Assembly (NCBI GenBank): GCA_004794785.1 | Contig: SJOL01007044.1 | Coordinates: 131,529-195,528 of the forward strand | DNA from: Opisthorchis felineus | Taxonomy: Eukaryota > Platyhelminthes > Trematoda > Opisthorchiida > Opisthorchiidae | Length of the DNA: 64,000 nt | Direction of reading: 5' to 3' | In this document: positions 13,431 through 26,362 of the stretch, piece after piece | Position numbering within the stretch: the stretch's first letter is position 1 | How the letters are laid out: every line of letters begins with the position of its first letter | Program-made: the position numbers and the translations under genes | Notes under the pieces: generated by a model | What the model saw: the letters and a program-made list of their open reading frames with translations, nothing else | Databases searched by the model: none | What the model was told of the DNA's origin: nothing

Positions 13431-15050
13431 CATCCCGTGCCGTTCGTAGTGCGCTTGCCTTGACTGTATCATGTTGAATCACTAGCTTTCATCCACAATT
13501 CCACTCGTTCCAGTTTCACGCATTGCTTTCGTCGAGCCGCACACAGTCCAGGCACGTAAGTGTTGCGAAAACTGGTTTTGGGAAATTACTATTTTCACGG
13601 AAAAAAGAAAAATGTATTCGGAGATCATGGGGCAATGATTTACTTGATCGGAAAGATTTTTTGGGGAGCGCACATAGACGACAGGCACATAGTCGGAAAA
13701 TGTCATAATTCTATTCACCGTATAGTGAACATGTCCAAGGAGTGAAACACCAGAAAAAGTGAGAATCAGTGGCAACTGATTGACGAACAGTGCGAAAATC
13801 ACAAGCAGGATGCGCTTCTATATGTACAGTCATTCTTGAACGTCAAAAGCTCAGTGGATACTTCGTTTCTGTTCTAACGCTTTCTATGCATATTTTATAG
13901 TCAAGTTTTAGCGTTTATCACGTTCTACAATCTCTTATTTCACTGGAAGCTAGTACCACCCGTTATTTCATCTGGCCAACAAACGTATCAGCAAAGTCGG
14001 AAACAAAACTTATTGAAGAATACTTGCTGATATCCTCACTGAAATAATGGGAAATTCTTCAGCAGAAGTCCCAGCAACACAACCTCCTGAGCAACCAGCA
14101 GATCACTAACAATGGGTTTATTGGGTTTTGCCTAGCTCTCTGAAGATATCAGATAGCCAACCCTTCGTCGCTGTTGACTTCCCGAGGTAATCTTCGTACA
14201 AACGAAAAAAGACCAGGAGGTTGCGAGTTCGATAATCTTTGGGGTTTCGCGAGTTGTGCGCTGCTGATTGTTGCCAACAAGGATAAAACAGCTGTATCCT
14301 GCTTTTCGACTATTCAGCCCCCAAATCTCCTCAGACTACTAATAAACAATAGTTGCTACGGATTTGACAGTCTTGACCTCTCAGCGGTGTAGGTCATCTG
14401 TCCACCTGCAACAGTAAGGCGGTCTCCTATTAACGAAGACTTGCGGTATGCCAGTGAGTTAAGCCTGCAGTGTTGCGTGAATCCACCTTGCATTACGACC
14501 GGCGTATAGATTAGTGGTCCCGAAACTACGTTGTGGTTGCTTCACCCCATTCGTTGCTCCCGAGTGGGAGAGCTAAAAGCTTTACTCCAAGATTTCACAA
14601 GACAGAGAATAAAGTTCAATCGACTGGGCATTGGCGGTTTGACTAATATCGCAAAATAACCAGTACCAGTATTGTGCAATAAGCCGTTAGTAAGTTGACG
14701 ATGTGGGGATGCGGACCATCTTCGTTAATTGTGATGGTATATCACAAGTTCATAGGGCCAAGGAACTTACTTCACAAGCAAATCACACGACACTTCCAGG
14801 TCCTTCCGCTCATTCCGGAATTTCTTCCGCTTTCGACAATGACCAGTCTAGGCTGTAGAACCGTTCTGAATCTCAGACGAATCTTTTCGCGAATGTACTA
14901 CCAGAAAATGGAAGTGTGTTCCAGTCAATTGTAAATATAAGTTCTGTGATGGCCAAGCGATGAGAACCGGGTAAACACGGAGACAACATCAGAGAGTAGT
15001 AGGTAATAGGTAGTACTGTAAGCTGATTATCTCCAGCCAACATATTAGCC

Positions 15051-15078
15051 GTTCTGCGCACATAATTGCGCGCAGAAC
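15051..15078. repeat. Perfect 9-bp GC-rich hairpin
   Basis: GTTCTGCGC (15051-15059) pairs exactly with GCGCAGAAC (15070-15078) around a 10-base AT-rich loop. No RNA family recognised. Confidence 0.6.
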
Positions 15079-15913
15079 CGGAGATACTGGAAGAAAACAG
15101 TAGCGTACGTAACCGGAATTACGGAAACGTTCCATTAGGACCCTAATGACTAGTGTGTCGAGCACCTGACAACTTCTGTTGTTTGTCCTTGAGGTTTAAC
15201 TCAGTCGATCTTAGCAGGTTTGGAATAACGACTGTAGAACACATGCATGAGGATCTAAATGTTATGTCGCGCTGTATGCCTGATTAACGAAACTTCGGTT
15301 TGTACGATATCCTTCAACCGAACACGTTTATGTAACAGGACAAAATGTATTTGGAATCAATTGTTTCACCGAGGTTTGATCACGTGGCGTTCAATATCAA
15401 CAAGCAGTTTGTGGGAGCGTGTTAGTTCCTATGATAAAACAAGTCAAGTCCACCTGTTTGAAGCCTTTATTGAAAAGTGTATATGGTGTTGACAAGTACT
15501 CTCATTTGTAAACGAATTTGGTTTTGATAGGAGACCCAAATGAATCCAGCTGAGTCATTCATTTGTGACAATGAATGGCCAGACCTATACAATTCACACA
15601 CCGAAATAGCAATACATGTCGACCAAGGTAGAGCAGAAGGGTTAGTCTGTACGCCATTGAAATCGTCTGTAAACCTTGAATTTACACCAGCACAAGTCAA
15701 ATCCTGGCTAATTCCGTGACGTGAATTCGGGCTGTAAGTAATGCTGGGCACCAGTTTGTCCGAAGCGGATATGATTTTGTTTAAATCTCAAAGTGGTTCT
15801 TTTTATGGTTTTCAAGTAGCCAATTTTACACTGGATAATCCTTTGTGTGAATTAAACGGTGATATTATAAGAGTTTTTGGGATGACCGTTTCTGGGTAAT
15901 ACTAGCAAATTTC

Positions 15914-15951
15914 GGCTGTTCTGATGAGTAGCGCGAGCTACAGGGACAGCC
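15914..15951 (+). other. Hammerhead-like two-stem fold (incomplete)
   Basis: The outer stem is GGCTGT (15914-15919) with ACAGCC (15946-15951). The inner stem is GTAGC (15928-15932) with GCTAC (15937-15941), closed by a GCGA tetraloop. The strand between the stems on the 5' side holds CTGATGA (15921-15927), the first conserved box of a hammerhead ribozyme. On the 3' side only AGGG is present, with no GAAA box and no third stem, so it cannot be an active hammerhead as it stands. It may be a decayed copy or a coincidence. Confidence 0.3.
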
Positions 15952-18900
15952 ATCGCATACAGCCTAGGCCTAGATTGTTTAGTTATCTTCACCTCAACCG
16001 AAAGTTCTGAGCCATCAGTCTAGCGTCTTGATGACTTTTAGAATTGCTGCTTCATTTTCGTCCCCTGTGCTTCTTTCATTATATTTACATAAGGCGGTTG
16101 CACACACAGGTCAGCTCATACTTGTCTGACTAGTACTACTCAGCCCATCCTTTGAAGAGGTTCGTTAGGATACTTTGATACAATAGACCAGCCCGAAAAC
16201 AGGTATCAAGCCACATTGTGTGCTGTTTAATGTATGCATAAAAGCTCTGGGTAGTTGGATGCTTGAGCGAGAACAACTACTCAACTGAGTGGTTTCAAAC
16301 TGTTCTTGTTTGGAGTCGGATGCCCGACATCCTTTCTGGGAAGACCGCCGCAATGGAAGTCGACATGAAAAACCCAAATGCGACAGTTTGCTCTATATAG
16401 CTGATTCATCTGGAATGCTTCACCCTTCCGGCATATTGCTGTGCCTGAGACAGACTGCTAATGGAAGCTCCAACGAGTGTCGGGTGGGTCCGGATCATCC
16501 CACAGTTCCTCCATAATTTAGCAGTCCTCTTCGAGAAACCACATTCCAAAGATGAAAACAATGTTTCCTCAACAGGAGTGTTTCCTCTTTGGAAGAGCGG
16601 TAAGCACAATCCAATATACCTGCTTTTTGTAATCGCCTAAATAAGATTTGGTTGCCTATGCTATTTTTGCATCTTTGCGAAACCTTTCCGGGAAAGGGAC
16701 GGAAGTCCCCCTTCACTCGTAGCACAGAATCTCCACAAGATCGAACTAAGAGGTGCAGTAATACATCACAATTCTGAACGGTACCACCAGCTATCAAGAT
16801 CAGTGCCAAGAGGAAATCATTGTGTTAGACACCCTAGCTTAAATATGAACAATAAAAAAGAAAGAGTTAATCTTAAGGGAGGGGTGTATTTAGGCCAATA
16901 TAACTGAGAAATTGCCAACCTAGTGTAAATTCTTGTGGCATTCTCCAGTCCGAACGTTTCCCATCCATACCGGTGGTAGATGCCATTACAAATTTTTAGA
17001 TTCAATCACGGAACAGAGGGTTTAGTTGTAGTATTCATTGCATCTCCAAGTGTAACCAAATATAGCACCTCAGTGCCTTCTCCATTTTCCCTGTTACCTT
17101 CCATGTCTGTTGGTGACTGCCGGTTGATAGCGCATCATCTATGAGTAAAAGTTAGTCTCTTCAACCTTGACTTGCCTATATCTGTAAATAATTGTTTGTG
17201 GGTCCAAATGCTAACTACAGCAAGGGATTATTTGCCAAATCTCTCGCTTCGTTAGGTTCAACAAATCACCCGACAGTCTTGTTGAACATTACGAAAAAGC
17301 CGACCTGCTGTCCTTTTTTGAGAGCTCTTTACAAAACATATGGATCTCGCTACTTGCATCATTTATCGTAAAATGTGGTTCTGACGGCTCACTCGTGAAT
17401 AGCGCTGGCGCTTATGTATTACTAATCACTTTTAAACGGTGTTGGAGAAACAATCTTCTGTAATCGAATGCCCGGTGATCAAAGTTAAGCTGTTGGGTTG
17501 GGAGGTGAAACAAAAGTTCGATATAGCGCAGATTCAAGCAAAGTTTTCCTCATTCCGATGTCACGGTCTTCTTCTGTTTTTTGGTCACAGCCTGAACCCT
17601 CCAGTGTTGACCCATTCATTCCTGTTCTCTTCATATCGAACACCACATAAGATTTTTCCTCAAAATACCGAAGCCCAAGAACCCGTCCAAAACATTTGAG
17701 ATGTTGCTTCTCTCCTGCCGCAACAGATCACAGCTGGCAGTTCCATTATTTTCTTTATGTCAGAGTACCACTCCCAACTGGAAAAAGGTTTTCTAAGTGA
17801 AATGCGTCCATAAAATAGTCTTGCCTCGTCGACAATGAAAATTTTTCAAGTCACTACTCCCGCACAAATTTGGCATCCATTGTAGCCAGTTAATAAGAAT
17901 CCGCCAGGGAGTCTGACGCAAATGTTGCTGCTCTTCCGAAACATGTAATCAGCTCGCTGCTGACACTGAAACCTACACCTCCGAGTTCGCCGTAATTTAC
18001 CGGCTGTCGGGAGATTTGTTGCAGTTTTAATGAGGAACCGTTTCGTTTACCTGAGAGCTAAAAGTTTGCCTGCCAACGCTTTTGATCATTCACCTCTAAT
18101 ATTTCACTTGCACGTTATTTTATGCCATATGTGAGCGTGACCAGCGCCAGTCAAGCAGACAGTGGCAAAACATGTATTATTGTTTTCACTCATTTGGACC
18201 ATTTTTTGTTTCCACTCATTCACGCGAATAGTTTTGCGCCACGGTTCGCAGTAGGGAAGTTTACCTTGTGAAGGTCGCTGTGCCAGATAACCTCACACAG
18301 CGTAATCATTCTACTTTACCAGGGACATTCTAATGCAGGTTTATGTCCACGGGCATATCAATGAATTTTGCAAAGACAGCCAAACAGATTCCAAACAATG
18401 AATAAACCAGACTACTATTAACCATTCACTTAGTCCTCACCAAACTTTTCCCAGATAGTGTCGAATTACAGCTGCCTATCACACCGTATGAAGCCGTTTA
18501 TGGTATAGTCAGCCCGGACAGGTAGTTATGCAGAACTATCCGCGTTGCACTGTTTTAGTAAAAACGGTAAGGACCAGAGGTGCAAAGAATAATCGTCTCA
18601 CTGGGTTACGGAGACACCAATTATCGCAGAACAAACAGCGTGGTCGATCGTGGCTTGTGTGTTCTTCGCCAAAAAGGTCAGATTCTGCGCCAAAATGTCA
18701 CTTTTCTTGTCCACGTTACCGGTACGCACAATTGGCCAGACTCTAGCTAAGTTTTCCGACAACTTTGGCCTACATGAATCCAACGATCTGACTGATCGGT
18801 AGAAGAATAAATGAAGTGCACAAAGGTTATCTCACCCATCTAGGCCAGTACCAGTTTTATTACGTAGAATAATGTGGACGCGCATTTTTCAACCTGCATG

Positions 18901-18952
18901 GTCCAACGATTTGAAAGACCGTTAGTAGAGAAAGCATTAGTCTATTCAGCCG

Positions 18953-18978
18953 ATAAAAACCGGTAAATCGGTTTTTAT
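18953..18978. repeat. Perfect 10-bp hairpin
   Basis: ATAAAAACCG (18953-18962) pairs exactly with CGGTTTTTAT (18969-18978) around a 6-base loop. It resembles a bacterial terminator in shape, but in this eukaryotic context I assign no such role. Confidence 0.6.
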
Positions 18979-20029
18979 TTAGGTCAATAAACCAGTCACT
19001 TCGGGAACTAGGCATCCTTGGTTCTCGTTTTTTTTCTAGGAGTCGTGAAGCAGAACAGAAGTCCGTGCAGGAGAACCTGTTTCTTCGAACGGAGTGTTTC
19101 CCCTTCCAGGATTTCGAAAGAGAGAGAGGAATACAAAATTTCGAAGTACTCAGCAGTATATCAAAAACATTTTGTGCAGAGTAAACTTGCGAGCCTTTAT
19201 TGAGCTGTGTAGTTCTTTTTGTTCGGGGAAGATATGGCAGTAAGTGATATGAAAAACAGTTCTAGTGTCTAAGAAGATTGTACTATGCACCTTTAAGTTG
19301 ACATCAGCAGCATTTTTGAAAGTTTGTCCATTTGCAGATTCAGCTGTCGTAACGAAAAGCAATATATGTGTACGCATAGTTACATATACAGAGAGGGCGA
19401 CTGATCCCCCTAGTAAGCGGTTTTCACAAGTTCATTCATCAGCTATTCTTCCGTCCATAAACGAGCAATCGTTGTCCAGTCCCGGAAGCTAAAAAAATAA
19501 TGCAAAAATGCCAAATTCGTATTTCATACTTTCACAATTTTGGTTATTAGGGATGAAGACTTTGCGTGCTTATTTGGTCTTAAAATCTCCTAAAAGGAGT
19601 TGTCTAACGGAACCAAAATGTTGAGGTCCTAATTTCACAACCTAAGACGTCTCATTCTGACTTTGTTTTACCGTGTACGCACAATATTGATGCGCGCAAA
19701 TGTCATTTGAGACCAAGCCTTTTCAGCCTCAATTTAATAAGAGTCTGCGGGAAGCATTCCGCCCTTCCGAAGGCTGTACATTAATGCAATACCGGTTGGC
19801 TGTGCAGTTCCGGACTTTTCTGACTGTTGCGCGAGACAAATATCCCCATGCTGCTGTTTACAGACAACTGTGACTTATTTTTGCATTCACTTACAGTGGC
19901 TGACTGAGGCGTTCGGTTCAACGACGATCATTTTGGTCCAAGCATAAATATGTCTAAGACATTTTTTCTTTGTCAGGCTGTACTGAGGATTCAAGATGAA
20001 ATAATTGCGAGAGAGAGTGCTGCACGGGT

Positions 20030-20770
20030 TATTCCTATCTTAGCGGCACACTATCTACACACCTGACACCTAAAAATGAAATAAACGCAAAAATTGCAAA
20101 AATCATCAGGTCATTTGGTCGTCTTGTGAAACCCGTTTGCAGCAACCACCACTTGCGCAGTGATATCAAGTTTGCAGTGTATCGCGCTGCTGTGTTGTTC
20201 CTGCTAGACCTGGACACTATATTGACGCCGTATGTGAGTACTTCTCCGATTTCACTTGCACTGTTTGTACCAAATCCCCGAGATCAAATGGACTGACGGA
20301 ATCCCCAGCAACGAAGTCCTTCAAAAACCAAGCTCCGTTGTAGTTGAATGCAGTGTGGTGCGAAACCAGCTCCACTGGTTAGGCCACTTGAAACAAAAGT
20401 CCAAAATCCGCATCCCAAAACAACTTACCTACAGCGAGCTGGAGAATGGCTTTCGAAATCGAAAACACGCGAAATTTTGATTTTGGGATTGCCTTATTTG
20501 GAAGGCTGTAGAACATAAAGGAACTTGGCCCTCGATGGAGCGTCATGGAGAACGGCTATAAAAACTGGCGTGAGAAGCTTTCAGATACGACTCTATGCAT
20601 TGCTGGAACACAAACCAGCTATCCTGAAGGGGCTAGTTCCATTATGTGGACTCATGGTGCAGGCGGACGCAAGTGCCTTGGCAGGATTAGCCTTGTGGAT
20701 CACCAAGATATTCACTGGCCCATCTGATAAACGTAATCTGCCGGAGCGCAGGTAATTTTTCCCGACATTA
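20030..20770 (+). mobile_element. LINE 3' end: reverse transcriptase C-terminal part, degenerate
   Basis: This is the end of the open frame of an APE-type non-LTR retrotransposon, which would encode the endonuclease and reverse transcriptase that copy the element into the genome. The translation passes through blocks I recognise from trematode LINEs. These are LSGTLSTHLTPKNEI...IAKI with GRL near 20040-20120, then NHHLRSDIKFAVYRA at about 20140-20190. They continue with IKWTDGIPSNEVLQK (about 20283-20330), RIPKQLTYSELENGFRNR (about 20406-20460) and ALDGASWRTAIKTGVRSF (about 20525-20580). It ends in a decayed zinc-finger-like tail (GGRKCLGRISLVDHQDIHW, about 20660-20720) that has lost a cysteine. 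Reading shifts frame several times and crosses stops, so it is a pseudogene. The left edge near 20030 is abrupt, consistent with ordinary 5' truncation. The family identification is from memory of the motifs, without a search. Confidence 0.85.
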
Positions 20771-23099
20771 TCATCCTAAGGATGGAAACACAATTAGCAG
20801 CGTGGTAAATGGAATACCGCTATGTCGTCTATTACTGTCGTGATGGTGTTAATGAGAGACACCTGGTAAAACTATCGTGATGCTATACTCCGGCACCCGG
20901 GGTACTATGCCGAAACTCATGGTACTTGATAGATGACAAAGGTATCTCGATGACTCGCACTGGTACCCATTGCTATGCCATCATGTTTGGGCGAACTGCT
21001 GGCTTCCAGAAAGCCCCTGTAAGTTCACCTGCTGGTCTGTCTCCCTCGGCTCTGTCAAATGCTTGCGCACTGTGCCACACTCGTCTCCGTGCAGATCTTT
21101 TGTGGCTTCTTACCATGCGCAGGCGCCCAGTGGTCTTGACCATCATCGCCGGGCAAAACATATTCGGATGCCAGTCATCCCGTAGAGCGCTTATGTTATC
21201 TAACCTCTGATTTCACGTGGGCATTAGCAGCCTACATACAAGACTACATCAGATCCATGCAAAATGTATACGGTATATTGATATGCTCAGGCGTTCTTTG
21301 GTTCAGACTTTCTCAACCGGATGCCAACCTAAGGCAAGGGTTCACACATGCTGCATTCAACCGGTGGAGCCGATGGAAATGTTTCCGTTATAAACTTACT
21401 GTCTTATTTTTTGACGATCGCACCAAAGATTGAGTACCCTCATAAAAACTTAGGATGCGAATGCAAGTCATTTCCAGGCTAGTTTTCCCCCGAATTGATA
21501 TGGCAGCCTTGTAAGGTTTTTTGATTTTCGGGCGACATCCCTCCATCCCAAAGGAAATTTCACAAGGAAAATGAACGCCTACACGAACAGGCCGTAAAAC
21601 GGAACACCCGAATGAACGGTATTTAATTAGGTGTTTCAAATCTGGACCAAAAGCACTTCCCATTTGTTTCTTACGCAGACGTAGGTGGAAAATTCTTCAC
21701 AAACAATCATGTATTTGCCTCCATCCACCTTTATGTCGGCTGTCCAATAGACCTGAATAACACCAATGTTCCTTGCAACATTTGTAGAATGTCGTCTCAT
21801 CGTTTCGAATCCGACTGTATGTCAGTTCGTAAATTAGCTTAAATCCGTTCTGCAGGTGGTGTAGGCTGTCATGTTTAGGTTTTTTAGAAAAAGAAGCTGG
21901 GAGCGAATTCACAGGATTGAATGGTGTTTATTCTGTTTGAATCGTTAAGTGTCCCACAAAATAAACGTTTACAGACACTATTGGGATTGTTATTTGTGTC
22001 ATATTTCATCCCAAAAAACATGCTCAAAATTCGGGCAAATTTATTTCGGAAGTATGTACTGTCCCGGTTTTTTGCTTAGTGGACAGACGAGGACATGCAC
22101 GCTCCTTGTAGATAGAAAGCGCCATGGTTACTATCAAGCACAGAATAGAATTTAAACGTCAATAGAGTAGAAATGTGTTGTGTGTGAAAACGTCTTTTTT
22201 GATCAGATGTCTAAAGAATTCTAGGAAATTTCAATGACAGAAGACCAAATTTATCAAGAAAATGATGGTAAACTACTGACTCAATGCGCAGATGAGCTAA
22301 GGTTGGGTTTGATATGAGAGCTCTTTGGTCGCGAGTGACATTGGTGGTCAGAAAATGTAATTGTAGTGTTACTGTAATGCAATGTAATATAATGTAATAT
22401 AAATGGATTGTTTGTGATGAGAGTGCCGGAGGATCTCGGTAAACGCAGCCACATGAGCACTTGGGTCGTTATCAGCTCTCATAACTTAAGTGCATGGATA
22501 TCGGACAACTGACGCCTCAGATACTATCTTCAGAATGTTTTAACAAATCAGCCATGGATCTCTACGAACGTGGTGATAATTAACAAACTGTATGTTTGAA
22601 TTTTGATCAAAATTTATGCTGAATTTGCCGGACCCAGAAAAGCTGAGTGAAACGAGCACCTTTCTGTCTACTGTCCGGACACGCCGAGTTTCCAATATCA
22701 GTGATCTGACGATGCATTGTAGTTACTGGACCTGTTCAACTGCCTGAAGCATGTTTACTTCCATTGCAGTTATTGACCGAAAGATTTTTGATGCATAAGC
22801 GTTTTCTGTATAAATGCAGCCAGCAGCTCAGAACAAAAGCACAAGTGAAGTTAACACACGTAGCGAGTTGGCAATTCCTTTTTTAATTTCTGTAATTTTT
22901 CCTGCAATCTGAAAGTATATATCCTGCATGTTCTTCTAGGTACACACTGAATTGTCTTGATCTCTTGAACATGCACAGTGCTGGACAGTTAGAACGTTGT
23001 AGAGAATGACCACAGTTTGTGCAGTTGTTCTTTAATATACCGCTTTCGCTCCCTACCAACTGCCTTTTTAAACGGCTTTCTTCATGAAAGGCCGTAAGA
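20771..23099. other. Intergenic DNA; GC-richer patch and TAATG-like tract
   Basis: No gene recognised. A GC-richer patch at about 20960-21190 is open in two frames but has no motif I know. It could be further LINE 3' sequence, since it follows the LINE end. A short degenerate TAATG/TAATA-type pentamer tract lies at about 22365-22405. Confidence 0.45.
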
Positions 23100-23190
23100 A
23101 TGGTTGGTTTTTGGTCTGTTCGCCCAGTTTGACAGTTGGATTAAAAAGTCTCAGGAAAAACCGGAGTGACATCGTCAGTGAGGAATTGAG
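23100..23190 (-). repeat. Copy of the 60-kb palindromic repeat
   Basis: The plus strand here (TCTGTTCGCC.AGTTTG.CAGTTGGATT, then GTGACATCGTCAGTGAG) aligns with the reverse complement of 60055-60143. This makes it a second, more divergent copy of the same dispersed repeat. Beyond about 23190 similarity fades. It is not a gene, although one frame is open for about 65 codons. Confidence 0.6.
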
Positions 23191-25518
23191 TGGACCGCAC
23201 GAATATTATAACCATAAAACACCCCCTGAATTACATCACAGGAACCAGCATTACAGGATAGCTGCGTGGTCTTGTCAGTGACCCGGAAGAGTTCGTTTGG
23301 AATCTTTGCATTAGTAGCAAAAGCATGACAAGGGACAAATTATTCAGAGTGGTCTTTCTTCTAAAATGCTTGGTAAACAGGTCAGTATCCTCGTGAGAGT
23401 GTTTCCATTTGAACGAGTTTGTGCTATATTTGTAGACAGTCGTCAGATCGTTCTGTTTGACACAAGAATGGGTTAGGTCACCGACAAAAAATTTGTTGAC
23501 CAGATGTATTCGAACGGTTGACAGAAACCTAGGAGATCAGTAAGTTCATATATCTGTCAAATGACCCACATTTTGAGGGAGGTAAACTGTCATCACTAAA
23601 CTCGTGAAGACCCCCTAATGGCTCACCCTTCTGATGCTTGAGTGAAACGACCAGTGCATCCTCAAAATAATGGGCACAGAATTTTGGAGAATAAGTACTA
23701 CTTTGAGTGGACAATGATCCCAACGGACGAAGAACTAGGTGCAGCCGCCTCAGCCATCGCATCACCGTCAGTCTCTCTCTCTAAAGTTGGATCTTCAAGG
23801 CTGAAATTCCACCTAAGTGCACTGTGAAAGCATTCTATTCGCATGTCATTTGGCTGCGCCGACATAATCTTGTGATCTCATGGGTCAGTACACAACAGTG
23901 GATCAGCTGCAATACAAATCAATATAAAAGTTTCATGTCCACCGCTAGTCAAACGACTGTATGTTTTAACATTCGTTCCACTCCTTACGTCTAGGGCTGG
24001 GGACGGAGTATTTCCATCAGTGATGTCGTTGTTCCTGTGCTTCAAACAGCCCGATAGTGAGGATTTGAAATTAACCTGATATGAGGGTTCCGGCTGGCAG
24101 ATGTGTGCCTGATATCAGTAACCTTCAAAAGGTTCACAGACAGGGTTTTCCAGGTTGGCCCAGACTGTACACGGCAAGCGCTCTTAAAAAGCAGTAGCTC
24201 GCTGGCTGCCGGGTTGTCGTCACCGCATGGGAGATAGCTTAGGGAACGAAATGTATGGAACACCGCTGAATCTATTCGATCAGCCCAAATAAAAGAAAAG
24301 CCGGTAGTGAGCTGTCCAGAGTTTTCATTGTCCTTACGAATAGTGTCACATGAAAGGACGTGCTTCAATACCTTGAATACATCCCACATTAGAATACCAG
24401 GTAGCTTCTTGGCACCGAAATTTAGTTGAATCATATTATAAGGGAGTTATCCGTCAACGCCAAATTAATTTGCAGATTGGTGTCTATCAACATAAGACTT
24501 GGTATTTTTACGTAAGAATGAAAGGTGGGTATTGCGTAGCAGCCCCAAATTAGAATTTCATCATCATGCATCAAACCGGAAGCTGATCTTCGGGGATACT
24601 CAACGTAGCTTAATTGATTCCATTCAGCTTCGGAACTAATTTGGGTTTGCTCAAAAGTTGCCACGTCAGCCAGCATATCGCAACTGTAAGGCAACGACCA
24701 GTCGAGTGCTGGTGTTAATAATTATCGTTTGAATTGCTGACTAGTCATTTTGGAACTTACGGGTTTGCTCATTTTCTGGTGTTTCTCTCAAGTCTCAGTT
24801 GTTTTCGGTGTGACCGGGAAACCAGTTATTCAGCAGTGATGGCCGGACGGCGTATGGTTGATCTACTTCAGTAATCTCGCACTGGCGTGCGCTGACAACA
24901 GAGGCAGCCGATAAGTGCACAGGACGCGAAGGTTATCGAGCAAATAATCAGTCACGTGGGTGACCTTAAAAGGGGGTCAGTGGGACTGGACTGAGGACAA
25001 CGCTTGATGGAGAGGCATCCCACAGCGTCCCTGATTAGTAGTGTGGTTCAATCTTGGCAGTAGGAAATATCGCCTCATGTAAATCAAATATAGTGAATAT
25101 ATTTGCTGAAATTCTGTATGGACTATGCGATCATTTTTTGGACAAAGATTGCATTCCATTGGTGATAGCTTGGCAACTAAATGAGCGGAATGGAAAATGT
25201 ACCATAACTTTCCATTCTGAGAAATATGTAACCAATAAACTAAATGCAGTCTTATCTTCTGGGATCTAAAGGCACCGAAGAAGGTTGTACTGGCATGACT
25301 GGCAGCGGTCGATGTTGACTAAAACGCACTTTAGTACCTAGCTTGATAACGCCGAGCGGGACGAAACAGTTTTGTGCACTCTAGGACGTAAAATTTCAAG
25401 CCGTCTGAAAACATTATGGATATTCAAGTAATTCTGAGAACTAAATAGCTATCTTGGATGTAAGTGCTCAGGACTTGGATATTTTGTCCGAAGTTCCACG
25501 AGCTGTTGATTCATTTGA
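23191..25518. other. Intergenic or intronic DNA
   Basis: No gene recognised. The longest open frames (130 codons at 24042-24434 and 87 codons at 24431-24694, both minus strand) have no family motif, and I regard them as chance. Confidence 0.5.
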
Positions 25519-25910
25519 ATGGAGCCACAGGAAGATTATTGTATTGACACAACAAAAAAGTATAATGGCCCCCGGAGTTCCACCATCCGCATCCGTGATC
25601 ATCCCGTAGCTGAATTTTTATGGCCGTGTCAAGTCCGGAGCCTGAAATACAAGTGCAGCTGCAGTCATGCCCATTTAGTCTAGCGGTGAGTGTTGCATGT
25701 TTGGAGTATCAATGCTTCTGAGCGTTGTTGCGGCACAAACGGCCCCAGTGTCTTAGCCTTTTTCCTTATGCTTACGACAGCACAGAACACGTGTGGATAT
25801 CAAACGCGGTAAAGGTACTATTGCTCACTATTACTACCCACTAATTATAACGCTACTGGACAGTTAACTCTGTTCAACTAGCAAAGTTGAGTACAAGCTA
25901 GTGTTCTCGT

Positions 25911-26000
25911 AGACCACATAACTGGAGAAAACTGTAGGACTACATCCTAAGGAGGATGAAACTGGTAATATGTTGTCTTTAGCAAAATCATGAGTTGTGA
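25911..26000 (+). repeat. Hammerhead-repeat copy A in the foldback loop (tail portion, degenerate)
   Basis: The stretch aligns with the second half of the family: AGACCACATAACTGGAG, then CTACATCC...GGAGGATGAAACTGGT (the ribozyme region), then AGCAAAATCATGAGTTGTG (the family tail). The CTGATGA box is lost, though a GATGAAAC-type remnant and a small ATCCT/AGGAT stem remain. It is very unlikely to be catalytic. Confidence 0.55.
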
Positions 26001-26192
26001 ATTATGCAAACAGTTTGTCACATTTCTCGGATTACAGCTGTCCAATTGTCGTCTGTCAACCTTGGTGAACTGTGAATTTGTAAGCACGTTTTCAAGATAA
26101 TAGCATGAGCTTATACCATGAGCTCATATCACCGTTGGTGATATTCTTCACCAAGTTTCACCAAGGTTGACTCATGTTTCCATTGATACAAT

Positions 26193-26362
26193 ATTCATAA
26201 CAGCAACGAGAGGTTCAGTCGGGTGTACCGTTAATAGCAAATGAGTGTATTTCGTCAGTTGCGTACAATCTGGTGCTCAGGTAGAAAATAAGGTTACTGG
26301 AACCTATGGGATTAAGCATAAAGGATGATCCCCTAGAAAGAGGAAACCAGCAGCGAGTTGCC
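26193..26362 (+). repeat. Hammerhead-repeat copy B in the foldback loop (degenerate)
   Basis: The blocks come in the same order as in the copy at 30.4 kb. They are AACGAGAGGTTCAGT, then GCAAATGAGTGTATTT, then GCTCAGGTAGAAAATAAGG, then the ribozyme-like GGATGATCCCCTAGAAAGAG followed by GAAACC at 26343-26348, then GAGTTGCC. The C of CUGAUGA is changed and the second stem is imperfect. It ends ten bases before the right inverted arm begins. Confidence 0.65.

Larger units (their letters stand above)
9397..20029. other. Intergenic or intronic DNA
   Basis: No gene is recognised in about 10.6 kb. The stretch holds a few perfect small hairpins (12081-12107, 15051-15078, 18953-18978), a hammerhead-like fold at 15914-15951 and an imperfect CAC/CCA-rich tract at about 13375-13430. 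These are listed separately. Open frames do not exceed about 105 codons and lack family motifs. Confidence 0.5.

Noticed and set aside
13295..13477. Histidine-rich open frame
   Set aside because: Produced by a CAC/CCA-rich low-complexity tract.
16495..16809. 104-codon minus-strand open frame in a locally GC-richer stretch
   Set aside because: No motif, and overlapping open frames on the other strand suggest composition alone.
18953..18980. Hairpin followed by T-run as a bacterial-type terminator
   Set aside because: The window is eukaryotic and no gene ends there.
24042..24434. 130-codon minus-strand open frame
   Set aside because: No family motif, no splice or start context, and a length expected by chance in 64 kb at this composition.
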